NCBI GenBank assembly: GCA_030018495.1
Contig: JASEFS010000008.1
Coordinates: forward strand, 1 to 64,000
Reading direction: 5' to 3'
DNA: 64,000 bases
DNA from: Deltaproteobacteria bacterium
GTDB lineage: Bacteria > Desulfobacterota > Desulfobaccia > Desulfobaccales > 0-14-0-80-60-11
Shown: in pieces, positions 8,484 through 16,402 of the stretch
Layout of the letters: each line of letters opens with the position of its first letter
Numbering within the stretch: the first letter of the stretch is position 1
Notes under the pieces: model-generated
Databases searched by the model: none
Told to the model about the DNA's origin: nothing
What the model saw: the letters and a program-made list of their open reading frames with translations, nothing else
Position numbers and translations under genes: made by a program

Positions 8484-9175
8484 ACCTGCCCTCCTCCTGA
8501 TTAAGCCACTCCGGCGGGAATCACCCGGCCCGGCCTCTCTCTAATTGAACCTTCCCCAAGCCTGCTTGCCGCTCTTGCCTTGTCCTTCTGCTGATTTCTG
8601 CCGACTGTGGTCAAGCTTGCGCAGCCTCCTTGAAGAGAATTCAGATAAAAGAAACGCAATGGTTGTGCCAAGGCGGAAAAGCGCGTACTCTTTAGTTAAC
8701 AACCGGAAACAATTAGGTTTTATGGGGCGGGCGAAGAACTCGTTCGTCAGGCGGGAAAGACGGATTATGTCAGCATTTTTTACAGACTGTAAAACGGAAA
8801 TTTCGGCCAAATTTGGTTTAAGAGGGACTAACTTTTTGTTTTTTTTAGCGTTTTAAAATACCCTGAAAACCCCTGTGGCACCGGCACCCGCCGGTGCGTC
8901 TTCCGGCTGCGGCCGAAAAGCCACAGTATATCTACGGGCCCGCTAACATGGTATAATTTTTGTAGAATTTCCTGGTGAAGCGTTGAACTCTTAAAACCGA
9001 CTCCGGCAATTTAACTTGGAACAGCTTTTTATAAATCGGCAACCTATTTTGCAACATTTTCGCCTTGCCGCTTTTTGCGAGAGGAAAAAAATATTCGACG
9101 CCAAGGCGCAAAAACGCTTGAGCAGAAAAATACATTAGCGAATTTCTGAACCATTGTACTTAGACTTTTTAAGCC
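8484..9175. other. 692-bp intergenic region with a nested hairpin
   Basis: No convincing gene is seen. The stretch separates two divergent transcripts and is AT-rich at both ends. A strong hairpin at 8878-8897 pairs GCACCGGC with GCCGGTGC around a four-base loop. It is enclosed by an outer stem, CTGTG (8873-8877) with CACAG (8922-8926). This could be a structured leader or an intergenic repeat. Upstream control sequences of both flanking genes must lie here, but I cannot assign a promoter with confidence. Confidence 0.4.
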
Positions 9176-11800
9176 ATGGTGGAAACACTCAACCTCTTTC
9201 GCCAGCTTTATAAAAAATGGCGCGCCCGCCGGGCGGCGCCCCGGGAGGTCTCCGAGGTCTTCCGCTTCAAGTACACCTGCTTTCGCGACCTGTTGGATTC
9301 CAACGCCCAGCTCCTGGCTATTATCACGGACATTGAGGAAAAGCTCCAAGGCCGTCAGGTCTTCGGCATGGCCTATGTGCGCTCCCAGGCTGCCCGGGCC
9401 GCGTTCCACGCCTTTCGCATGATCAAAAACCTGGATGTGCTTTCCGGCCATAAATATCCCGTGCTTTATCAGGTGCTCGATGCCATTAACGAAAAAATCA
9501 AACGCGAGTTGAGCCCCAAAAAAGAATTGCCGCTCACGGAGCACATCCTGTTCTACGACCGCCTCACCAAGGAGGCGGTGGACTGGGTGGGGGGCAAAAA
9601 CGCCAACCTGGGGGAGGTCAAAAACCGGGTGGGCCTCCCCATCCCGCCCGGGTTCGCCATTACCACCAAGGCCTTCGAGGCCTTCCTCAGCCATAACGAC
9701 CTGGTGGATGAAATCAACAAGCGCAAAATGGAAATCGAACCCCAGGACCCGGAAAGTATTGCCCGCGCCAGCCGCGCCATTCAGGAGCTCATTGTGGGTG
9801 CGGCCCTGCCGCCGGAACTCGAGGCGGCCATATTCCGGGCTTTCGACCGGCTGGAGGCGGAAAGCAAGCCGTTTCGCCCGGAAGCCGCCTCTTTGCGGGT
9901 TTCTTTAAGGAGCAGCGCCATCGGCGAGGACAGCGACCTGACCTTTGCCGGCCAGTACCTTACCAGCCTCAACGTCACCCAGGACAGGCTGTTGGAGACG
10001 TATAAGGAAATCGTGGCCAGCCTCTATACCTCCCGGGCTATGGCCTACCGCCTGCAAAAGGGCATCCGGGATGAAGATGTGGCCATGAGCGTCGCCTGCC
10101 TCGCCATGGTGGACTCCGTGGCCAGCGGCGTGGCTTATTCCCGGCATCCCTTCAACCCCCTGGAAAACCAGGTGATCATCACCGCGGTGTGGGGGCTGGG
10201 TCCCTATGCCGTGGACGGCACCATCAGCCCGGACCGCTATGTGGTGGCCAAAGAGCCGGATTATCCCCTCGTGGAAGCCCATATTACAGCGAAACCGGTG
10301 CAGCTGCTCATGGGCAGATTTCAGGGCACCGAAGAAATCCCGGTCCCTCCGGAAGACCAGGAAAAACCTTGTCTCAATGCCGAACAAATTAAGATGCTGG
10401 CCGACTACGCCGTCAAACTGGAAGAGCACTTCCGGTGTCCCCAGGACATTGAGTGGGCTCTGGACCGGCATGGCCGTCTGCTGATCCTGCAAACCAGGCC
10501 TCTGCACCCGGAGGCCCATGTCAGGGAGGCTTGGCGCACCCCACAGGTGGAGGGTTTCGAAGTGCTCCTGCAGGGCGGAGATGTCGCGTTTCCTGGAGTG
10601 GGGGCAGGACCCGCTTACCACATTTCCTCGGACGAGGACCTGCTCCATTTTCCCGAGGGCGCCGTCCTGGTGGCCAAGCATTCCTCCCCCAAGTTTGTCC
10701 TGGTCATGGCCAAGGCCCAGGCCATTGTGACCGACTCCGGCAGCGTCGCCGGCCATATGGCCGCGGTGGCCAGGGAGTTTCACGTCCCCAGCCTGCTGGC
10801 CGTCCCTTCGGCCACCAAGGTTATCCCGCCGGGAGAGGTGATAACCGTGGATGCCTACAGCGGGCGGGTTTATCGGGGCCGGGTCACTAAACTGCTGGCG
10901 TTTGCCGAAGACCGGACGCCCCACATGCGGGACACCCCGGTGCACCGGACTCTGGTAAAAGTGGCCGAATTCATTGTGCCCCTGCACCTGGTGGACCCCA
11001 AAGCCGCGGACTTCACCCCGGAGCACTGCCGCAGCCTGCACGACCTCAGCCGGCTGGTCCATGAATTTTCCTACAACGAAATGTTCAAGATCAGCGATAT
11101 CGCCGCGGACCGGGGCGAAGGGGCCTTGCGGCTGGCTGCCCCCGTGCCGCTGGACCTTTACCTCATAGACCTCGGCGCCGGCCTCACCGGGGTTCCCCCT
11201 GGGGCAACCGAGGTCACCATGGAAAATATCGCCTCCGTGCCCTTCAAGGCTTTGCTGCGCGGCATGACCCACAAGGAACTGCAAGCCCTGGAGCCTCGGC
11301 CCGTGCAGTTTTCCGGCCTGTTCGCAGTGATGCGGGAGCAGATGCTCGCCACCCCTCAATATGAGGAGCGCTTCGGTGAAAAGAGCTACGCCATCATCTC
11401 CGACAAGTACCTGAACTTCAGCTCCCGGGTGGGCTACCACTACAGCATCCTGGATGCTTATGCCGGCGCCTCGGTGAACAAGAACTACATCACCTTTTCC
11501 TTCAAGGGCGGCGCCGCGGACGATATCCGCCGCAACCGCCGGGTGCGGGCCATCGCCATCGTGCTCATGGGGCTGGATTTCAACGTGGACGTCAAAGGGG
11601 ACCGGGTGGACGCCCGTCTCCAGAAATATCCCGCCGAGGTAATTCTTGAGAAATTGGAGTTGATCGGCCGCCTGCTGGTCTTTACCCGCCAGATGGACAT
11701 GCTCATGGCCGCGGAGGCCAGCGTCGAAGCCGTGGCCCAAAGCTTCCTGGCCGGCAAATACAATTTGGGGCCGGAGGCCTTCCAGGAACTCTCGCCCTGA
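9176..11800 (+). CDS. PEP-synthase-like dikinase without the PEP/pyruvate barrel (paralog 2)
   Basis: This 874-residue protein has the same domain order as the protein at 2454-5048. A helical N-terminal region (about 1-125) precedes an ATP-grasp PPDK_N domain (about 130-440) with VGGKNANLGEVKNR, RSSAIGEDSDLTFAGQY and ILQTRPLH. A phosphohistidine domain (about 455-550) contains His527 in GSVAGHMAAVARE. The T that normally precedes this His by two residues is A here. The C-terminal part (about 570-874) contains SLHDLSRLVHEFSYNEMFK and FSFKGGAADDIRR, both matched in paralog 1. The conserved C-terminal block is a good candidate for a substrate-binding module. No clear Shine-Dalgarno precedes the ATG. 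The enzyme substrate is unknown. Confidence 0.85.
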   Translation: MVETLNLFRQLYKKWRARRAAPREVSEVFRFKYTCFRDLLDSNAQLLAIITDIEEKLQGRQVFGMAYVRSQAARAAFHAFRMIKNLDVLSGHKYPVLYQVLDAINEKIKRELSPKKELPLTEHILFYDRLTKEAVDWVGGKNANLGEVKNRVGLPIPPGFAITTKAFEAFLSHNDLVDEINKRKMEIEPQDPESIARASRAIQELIVGAALPPELEAAIFRAFDRLEAESKPFRPEAASLRVSLRSSAIGEDSDLTFAGQYLTSLNVTQDRLLETYKEIVASLYTSRAMAYRLQKGIRDEDVAMSVACLAMVDSVASGVAYSRHPFNPLENQVIITAVWGLGPYAVDGTISPDRYVVAKEPDYPLVEAHITAKPVQLLMGRFQGTEEIPVPPEDQEKPCLNAEQIKMLADYAVKLEEHFRCPQDIEWALDRHGRLLILQTRPLHPEAHVREAWRTPQVEGFEVLLQGGDVAFPGVGAGPAYHISSDEDLLHFPEGAVLVAKHSSPKFVLVMAKAQAIVTDSGSVAGHMAAVAREFHVPSLLAVPSATKVIPPGEVITVDAYSGRVYRGRVTKLLAFAEDRTPHMRDTPVHRTLVKVAEFIVPLHLVDPKAADFTPEHCRSLHDLSRLVHEFSYNEMFKISDIAADRGEGALRLAAPVPLDLYLIDLGAGLTGVPPGATEVTMENIASVPFKALLRGMTHKELQALEPRPVQFSGLFAVMREQMLATPQYEERFGEKSYAIISDKYLNFSSRVGYHYSILDAYAGASVNKNYITFSFKGGAADDIRRNRRVRAIAIVLMGLDFNVDVKGDRVDARLQKYPAEVILEKLELIGRLLVFTRQMDMLMAAEASVEAVAQSFLAGKYNLGPEAFQELSP

Positions 11801-12131
11801 CCGCTGCTCATTGCCCCGCGTACCAAGCCGAAAAACTCAGATTAAGTATGCCGAAAAGAACAATTAATGAACGAAGGTCCTTAAGATAAAGGTAACAGGC
11901 GGTCGAATTGACGAACCTTTGAAGGATTAAGTAATTTAAGGGGCAAAAGGACTTAATCGTGCGCTGCGGGAGCACTACAAACCGCGGGAAATTTTAAGGG
12001 AAAGTGGGGAGAAATCGGAATAGTCCGCCGGAAGGAGGCGCGAGAGGTTGCCTTCTCCCCTATACTGGCAGACTTGGTAGGAAGTGGAAATTTAGCTTTT
12101 GTCTGACTGGAATTTTTTTATTCGGCCTTGA
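11801..12131. other. 331-bp intergenic region
   Basis: This lies between the convergent dikinase-like gene and the response-regulator gene. It is AT-rich with scattered short runs. I see no gene, repeat or clear terminator. Confidence 0.4.
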
Positions 12132-12530
12132 TTACCTGATGCCGATCTTCTGACGTTGCTGTTTTTTCTCCCAAGCGGACTCGATTTTCGCCAGGACATC
12201 TTCAGCGGGGCAGGGTTTCAAAAGATAATCATAGGCTCCCCGCTGCATCAGCTCCATGGCGGCATCCAGGGAGGCGTGGCCCGAAAGCACGACCACTTCG
12301 ATCAGGGGGTCGAATTCCTTGATGGCGGTGAGCGCGGCCATACCGCCCATGCCGGGCATGCGGATATCCAGCAGCACCACATCGCACGGCCCCGCCCTGA
12401 GCTGCTCCAGAGCCTCTTCGCCGCTGGCTGCGGTCTTCACGTCCATACCTTCGGCCCTGAGGATCTTTGCCAGCGTGGTTCTAAACCTGTCCTCGTCATC
12501 CACCACCAAAATTTTAGGCTGTTGCGGCAT
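12132..12530 (-). CDS. Single-domain response regulator
   Basis: A 132-residue receiver with acidic pocket DDEDR (about 11-15), phospho-acceptor Asp in VVLLDIRMPG (about residue 55), Ser/Thr switch region in VVLSGHAS and Lys in LLKPCP. It ends soon after the receiver, so it has no DNA-binding or enzymatic output domain. Its start overlaps the end of the kinase gene at 12514-13452 by 17 bp, indicating translational coupling and a cognate pair. It probably acts through protein contact or as a phosphorelay intermediate. Confidence 0.9.
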   Translation of the reverse strand: MPQQPKILVVDDEDRFRTTLAKILRAEGMDVKTAASGEEALEQLRAGPCDVVLLDIRMPGMGGMAALTAIKEFDPLIEVVVLSGHASLDAAMELMQRGAYDYLLKPCPAEDVLAKIESAWEKKQQRQKIGIR

Positions 12531-13452
12531 GCCTTACTCCTGTCTCCGGCCTGAGCGGCAGGCTGATGGTGAACTCGGCCCCCTCCCCTGCCCGGCTGGC
12601 CGCAGTGATATCTCCCCCCAGACTGTGGATGATGCCTCGGCTGATGGCCAGTCCCAGCCCCGTCCCGGTGCCCGGTTCTTTCGTGGTGAAAAAAGGGTCA
12701 AAAATGTGCCTTATCAGCTCAGGCGGGATGCCGCTGCCGGTATCGGCTATGGTGATCACGATGCGTCGGTCCTGGGCCTGCCTGGTGCTGATGGTGATGC
12801 TCCCGTCTTTTCCCACCGCCTGCCGGGCATTATTGAGCAGGTTTAAAATCACCTGGCGCAGCAGGGGCGCGTCGCTCTCTATCAGCGGCAGACCCTCCTG
12901 GAGGCGGCGAATCACCTGAATGTTGCTCGCTTTTGCCTCTTTTTCCACCAGCGCCGCCATATCCCGGATCAGCCGGTTGAGGTCCACTTTCTGGATCACC
13001 GGCTCCCGCTTGCGGGCCAGGTTGAGAAGCCCTGCGGTGATGTCCCGGGCGCGGTCCACCTGCTGCACAATTTCCCGCAAGGAATCCCTGACCTCCGCGA
13101 GTTGGGGTGTTTCGGGTATCTCCGCCTGTCTGAGCACCTGGCCGGTCCACTCCGCCTCCTGGCGGATGATGGCCAGGGGGTTGTTGATCTCGTGGGCCAC
13201 GCCCGCGGCCAACTCCCCCATGGCGGCCAATTTCTGCGTTTGCAACAGCCGCTCGTCCAAAAGCCACTCGCGGTCCGGTTTACCCTGCCGTCTCAACAGG
13301 CGGCGGCTGGTAAACCAGGACAGCCCGGCCAGGCAAAGCGCTCCCAGGCCCAGAACCGTATTCCCGCTGATAATCAGGAATACGGCTGCTCCGAACAACA
13401 GTATCGCAGTGAGATAAGAAATCAGACGGTCAGTTTTCCCAGGTCCGGACAT
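12514..13452 (-). CDS. Sensor histidine kinase, membrane-anchored, no large sensor domain
   Basis: A 312-residue kinase. Two membrane helices lie in the first 50 residues with almost no loop between them. The HisKA segment contains [15 protein letters not shown] (phospho-acceptor His about residue 87), and the HATPase_c domain has LLNNARQAV (N box), DTGSGIP (G1) and GTGLGLAI (G2). With no periplasmic sensor, it may sense the membrane itself or receive signals from a partner. It is followed with overlap by a receiver gene and preceded, 107 bp upstream, by another receiver. Confidence 0.9.
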   Translation of the reverse strand: MSGPGKTDRLISYLTAILLFGAAVFLIISGNTVLGLGALCLAGLSWFTSRRLLRRQGKPDREWLLDERLLQTQKLAAMGELAAGVAHEINNPLAIIRQEAEWTGQVLRQAEIPETPQLAEVRDSLREIVQQVDRARDITAGLLNLARKREPVIQKVDLNRLIRDMAALVEKEAKASNIQVIRRLQEGLPLIESDAPLLRQVILNLLNNARQAVGKDGSITISTRQAQDRRIVITIADTGSGIPPELIRHIFDPFFTTKEPGTGTGLGLAISRGIIHSLGGDITAASRAGEGAEFTISLPLRPETGVRHAATA

Positions 13453-13559
13453 GACATCCTGGCAGAGAGGAATGATAATTAAAGGCAGGACTGAAAAATT
13501 TTCACGCTCCTTTAGAAACCGGGGCTTTGAACTCGCAACTTTAACGCCGGCTCCGGCCC

Positions 13560-13949
13560 TTAGAGCTGTTCCTCCTGGATCACCTTGCGCTCATAAGCCT
13601 GGCGCATCTTGTCCAGCAGTTCATCCAGAGGTACGGGCTTCATGACGTAATCGAAGGCGCCCAACTGCATACCCTGAATGCCCGACTCCACCGAAGCATG
13701 ACCGGTCAGCATGATAACTTCAATGCCGGGTTTCCGCTTCTTGATCTCCTTGAGGGTTTCAATGCCGTCCATGCCCGGCATGCGGACATCCAACACCACC
13801 ACGTCCGTGTCCTGGCCTTCCAGGAACTGCAGGGCCTTCTCGCCGCTGAGGACGCCGTGCGTCTCCAGGCCGCGGTCCCGGAGCCGCTTCACGATGGTCT
13901 CCAAAAAATCTTCTTCGTCGTCCACCACCAGAACCCTGAATTTATCCAT
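13560..13949 (-). CDS. Single-domain response regulator
   Basis: A 129-residue receiver with DDEEDF, phospho-acceptor Asp in VVVLDVRMPG (about residue 54), MLTGHAS and YVMKPVPLDELL. It has no output domain. It lies 215 bp downstream of the dCache kinase gene and upstream of a second kinase, so it could be shared by both kinases. Confidence 0.9.
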   Translation of the reverse strand: MDKFRVLVVDDEEDFLETIVKRLRDRGLETHGVLSGEKALQFLEGQDTDVVVLDVRMPGMDGIETLKEIKKRKPGIEVIMLTGHASVESGIQGMQLGAFDYVMKPVPLDELLDKMRQAYERKVIQEEQL

Positions 13950-14025
13950 CCCTTATCCCTCGATCATTTGCTAAGAACTTTCGCCTCACTGCCATCGGTT
14001 CGCAAACAGCATAAACAGGTGTAAG

Positions 14026-14072
14026 GGCAGGCGCCCTCGCCTGCCGCAAGGCAACAGCCGGGGGGCGGCTGT
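14026..14072. repeat. Two adjacent perfect hairpins in an intergenic gap
   Basis: GGCAGGCG (14026-14033) pairs with CGCCTGCC (14038-14045), and ACAGCCG (14054-14060) pairs with CGGCTGT (14066-14072). Neither has a T run. Pairs like these are common dispersed intergenic palindromes in GC-rich genomes. They may stabilise the RNA between the kinase and receiver genes. Confidence 0.5.
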
Positions 14073-14164
14073 CCTGCGCCGGAAACGGCCTTCCATAAAC
14101 CACCCATTGGCATATGGCCCATTATACTGCTTACTGCTCACTTCTTACTGATATTATTCTTGTA

Positions 14165-15844
14165 TTATTCTTGGACCGGCAGATAAATGGTGAAAGTAGT
14201 CCCTTTGCCAGGTTCGCTGGCCACCATCATCCGGCCCCCCAATTTCTCTATGATGCTGTAAGAGATGGACAACCCCAAGCCCGTGCCCTTGCCCACCTCC
14301 TTGGTGGTGAAAAACGGATCGAAAATCTTGTCCAGCATGTGCTTGGGGATACCGGGGCCGTTGTCGCTGATCTCAATGGCTACCTGGTTTGTCCTGGCCA
14401 GGAAATGGGTCTTGATTTGAATTACCCCGTTTTTGCCTATGGCGTCAATGCCGTTGTTAATTATATTGAGAAAAACCTGCTGGAGCTGGGAGGAATCACT
14501 TATGACCGTGGGCAGGCCCGCGGCCAGCTCCGTTTGGATCTCTATGTTCCGGTACCTGGCCTCATTCACCAGATACTCGATGGTATCCTCCAGCGTCTGA
14601 TTGATGTCCACCCGTTCGGTGACGGGCTCCATACGGCGGCCGAAACTAAGCAGGCGGTGGGTGATTTTTTTGGCCCGGGCGACATGGTGTTCGATTTTGG
14701 CCACCGAATCGGCGAACTCCTGAAAGTTGGGGCTGTGGGCCAGGTCCTCTTTTTTTAGGAGGTCCTTCATCCAGCCCGCCTTTTCGCCGATAACCGCCAG
14801 GGGGTTGTTGATCTCGTGGGCGATGCCCGCGGCCATTTTCCCCAGCGCGGCCATTTTGCTTGATTGGACCGCCATGTCTTCGCTGGCCGCCTTCTTGCGT
14901 TCCATTTCTTCGAGTTCCTTCATCATGGACCGGCTGGTGAAGAACGCCCCGATAATTATGACCAGAATCCCGGCCAGCCCGATCAAGGCCCCCAGATACC
15001 TGGCTCTGAACAGCGGCGATAGCTGCTCTGCCGGATCTTCTATAATGACCAGCACCCAACGTTTATTCTGCAATACGCTGACGCCGTAAAGGCGTTCCAT
15101 GCCGCCAATCGACTTTTCTTCCACGATGGTGCCGGTGGCGCTGCCAAAATTAGGGCAGGATTCTCCGTACAGGGCACAGCTTACCGGCTCCAGCAGTTTG
15201 CCGTGAAAGCGGGGGCTGGTCTGCAAAATATTGTCCCGGTTCACCAGAAAAGCGTCGCCGTTCTTGCCGATCATGGCGGCTTGCACGATATTTTCCACGA
15301 TTTCCGAGTCGATGGTGGCCCGGAGAATCCAGTTCTGGTTCCGCTCCCGCACCATAACCGCGATAATGAAATGGGGAACTTTCCTGAAGCCGGTGAAAAC
15401 GTCGCTGACGTACAATCCCGAAGCCATCACCGCGCTGAACCACTCCTCATCCTTATAATTGACTCCTTTTAAAATACTGTGATACGGGCCTACGTAGGCC
15501 AGATGGTCACCATGGTCATCGATGACCCCCAGGTCGATATAAGCTCGGGAGCGGGACTGGATGATATTGAACACCTTGTGCAGGTATTCTTCGTCTCTTA
15601 AGCTCTTCAGGGAGTGGGTTCCGGCCAGGGTGGTGAGCTGCGCCACCCGCTCCTCTAAAAACAAGTCGAGAGAGGCGCGCCGGTTCTCCGCCAAAGTTCT
15701 CAAGCTTTCCAGGGTCTTGGCGGTGTAAGAGGCGCTGAACTGATGATAAATGACCGCCCCCAGCACCATGAGCGGCAGTACTGAAAAGATGATGATGGTG
15801 GTAATGATTTCCCAGCGCAGTTTTCTATAGTAGGCTCGTTCCAT
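14165..15844 (-). CDS. Sensor histidine kinase with extracytoplasmic dCache-type sensor
   Basis: The product is 559 residues from the ATG at 15844. An alternative TTG at 15916 adds 24 residues and neither start has a good ribosome binding site. A first membrane helix ([17 protein letters not shown], about 15-33) precedes a roughly 250-residue sensor region (about 35-285) with dCache-like features, including [16 protein letters not shown] and a second half around [15 protein letters not shown] second helix (about 290-310) leads to a HisKA segment with [17 protein letters not shown] and an ATPase domain with [15 protein letters not shown] and GTGLGLSI. dCache domains bind small extracellular ligands. 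Downstream genes are a receiver, a second kinase and a second receiver. Confidence 0.88.
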   Translation of the reverse strand: MERAYYRKLRWEIITTIIIFSVLPLMVLGAVIYHQFSASYTAKTLESLRTLAENRRASLDLFLEERVAQLTTLAGTHSLKSLRDEEYLHKVFNIIQSRSRAYIDLGVIDDHGDHLAYVGPYHSILKGVNYKDEEWFSAVMASGLYVSDVFTGFRKVPHFIIAVMVRERNQNWILRATIDSEIVENIVQAAMIGKNGDAFLVNRDNILQTSPRFHGKLLEPVSCALYGESCPNFGSATGTIVEEKSIGGMERLYGVSVLQNKRWVLVIIEDPAEQLSPLFRARYLGALIGLAGILVIIIGAFFTSRSMMKELEEMERKKAASEDMAVQSSKMAALGKMAAGIAHEINNPLAVIGEKAGWMKDLLKKEDLAHSPNFQEFADSVAKIEHHVARAKKITHRLLSFGRRMEPVTERVDINQTLEDTIEYLVNEARYRNIEIQTELAAGLPTVISDSSQLQQVFLNIINNGIDAIGKNGVIQIKTHFLARTNQVAIEISDNGPGIPKHMLDKIFDPFFTTKEVGKGTGLGLSISYSIIEKLGGRMMVASEPGKGTTFTIYLPVQE

Positions 15845-15916
15845 AAGGTCAGAACTGACAGGCCTTTCCGGGCGGCGCTCGGCGAACCGGCGTGCATTCA
15901 GCAGAAAGACCGTCAA

Positions 15917-16354
15917 TTATTTTTGTGATAATCTGCTAAAAACCAAAAAAGTGCAAGATGTATGCCCCTTAAGGGCCGCGATGATATCGGGTCGGCAGGC
16001 TGTGCCGCCAGGCTCCGGGCCCTGCAAATTTCATTATCCGGCGTGTCCCGGCTTCCTCCTGATACTCTTGCCGCTTGGTTTGTACCCAACGTTTGATAGC
16101 GGTTCAGAAAACAGGGTGTAAAAAACTTTTACACCTTGCTCCGCCAGATTTTTGGGTTTTTACTTGCCGATTTCAAATGTATGTTCAAGTCTCTTGTTTT
16201 ACGCCTGCGATTGCCGGACCCCCCTGGTTTCTGAAGCTCAATCCTGGCCGCCTGCTTTGCGGTCCCGATACGGAGAAGCCGCGCACCCGGGAAATTTTTA
16301 ATGGATAATAATCAATTTTATTGGATAGTTACCTTTGAAAGGAAAGAGGCCAAA
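15917..16354. other. Intergenic region upstream of glgE
   Basis: No gene is supported here. A perfect inverted repeat lies at 16115-16135 (GGTGTAAAA, three bases, TTTTACACC). It is positioned between the divergent kinase and glgE genes about 220 bp upstream of the glgE promoter and could be an operator or a terminator. Confidence 0.4.
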
Positions 16355-16382
16355 TTGCTTTTTATGATCTTCTGTCTATAAT
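16355..16382 (+). promoter_or_regulatory. Sigma-70-type promoter of glgE
   Basis: TTGCTT at 16355-16360 and a consensus TATAAT at 16377-16382 are separated by 16 bp. Transcription would begin near 16389, about 14 bases before the glgE ATG at 16403. The mRNA leader would be very short, which fits the absence of a Shine-Dalgarno in front of this start. Confidence 0.6.
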
Positions 16383-16402
16383 AAATAAGTGTTCGAATTC
16401 AT

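Noticed and set aside
8541..8810. 89-codon minus-strand frame in the long gap
   Set aside because: No family-like content or ribosome binding site, and it fits a chance frame in AT-rich sequence.
9905..11740. Long minus-strand open frame of 611 codons
   Set aside because: It lies fully antisense to the dikinase-like gene, has repetitive His/Gly-rich composition and no domain; a GC-rich shadow frame.
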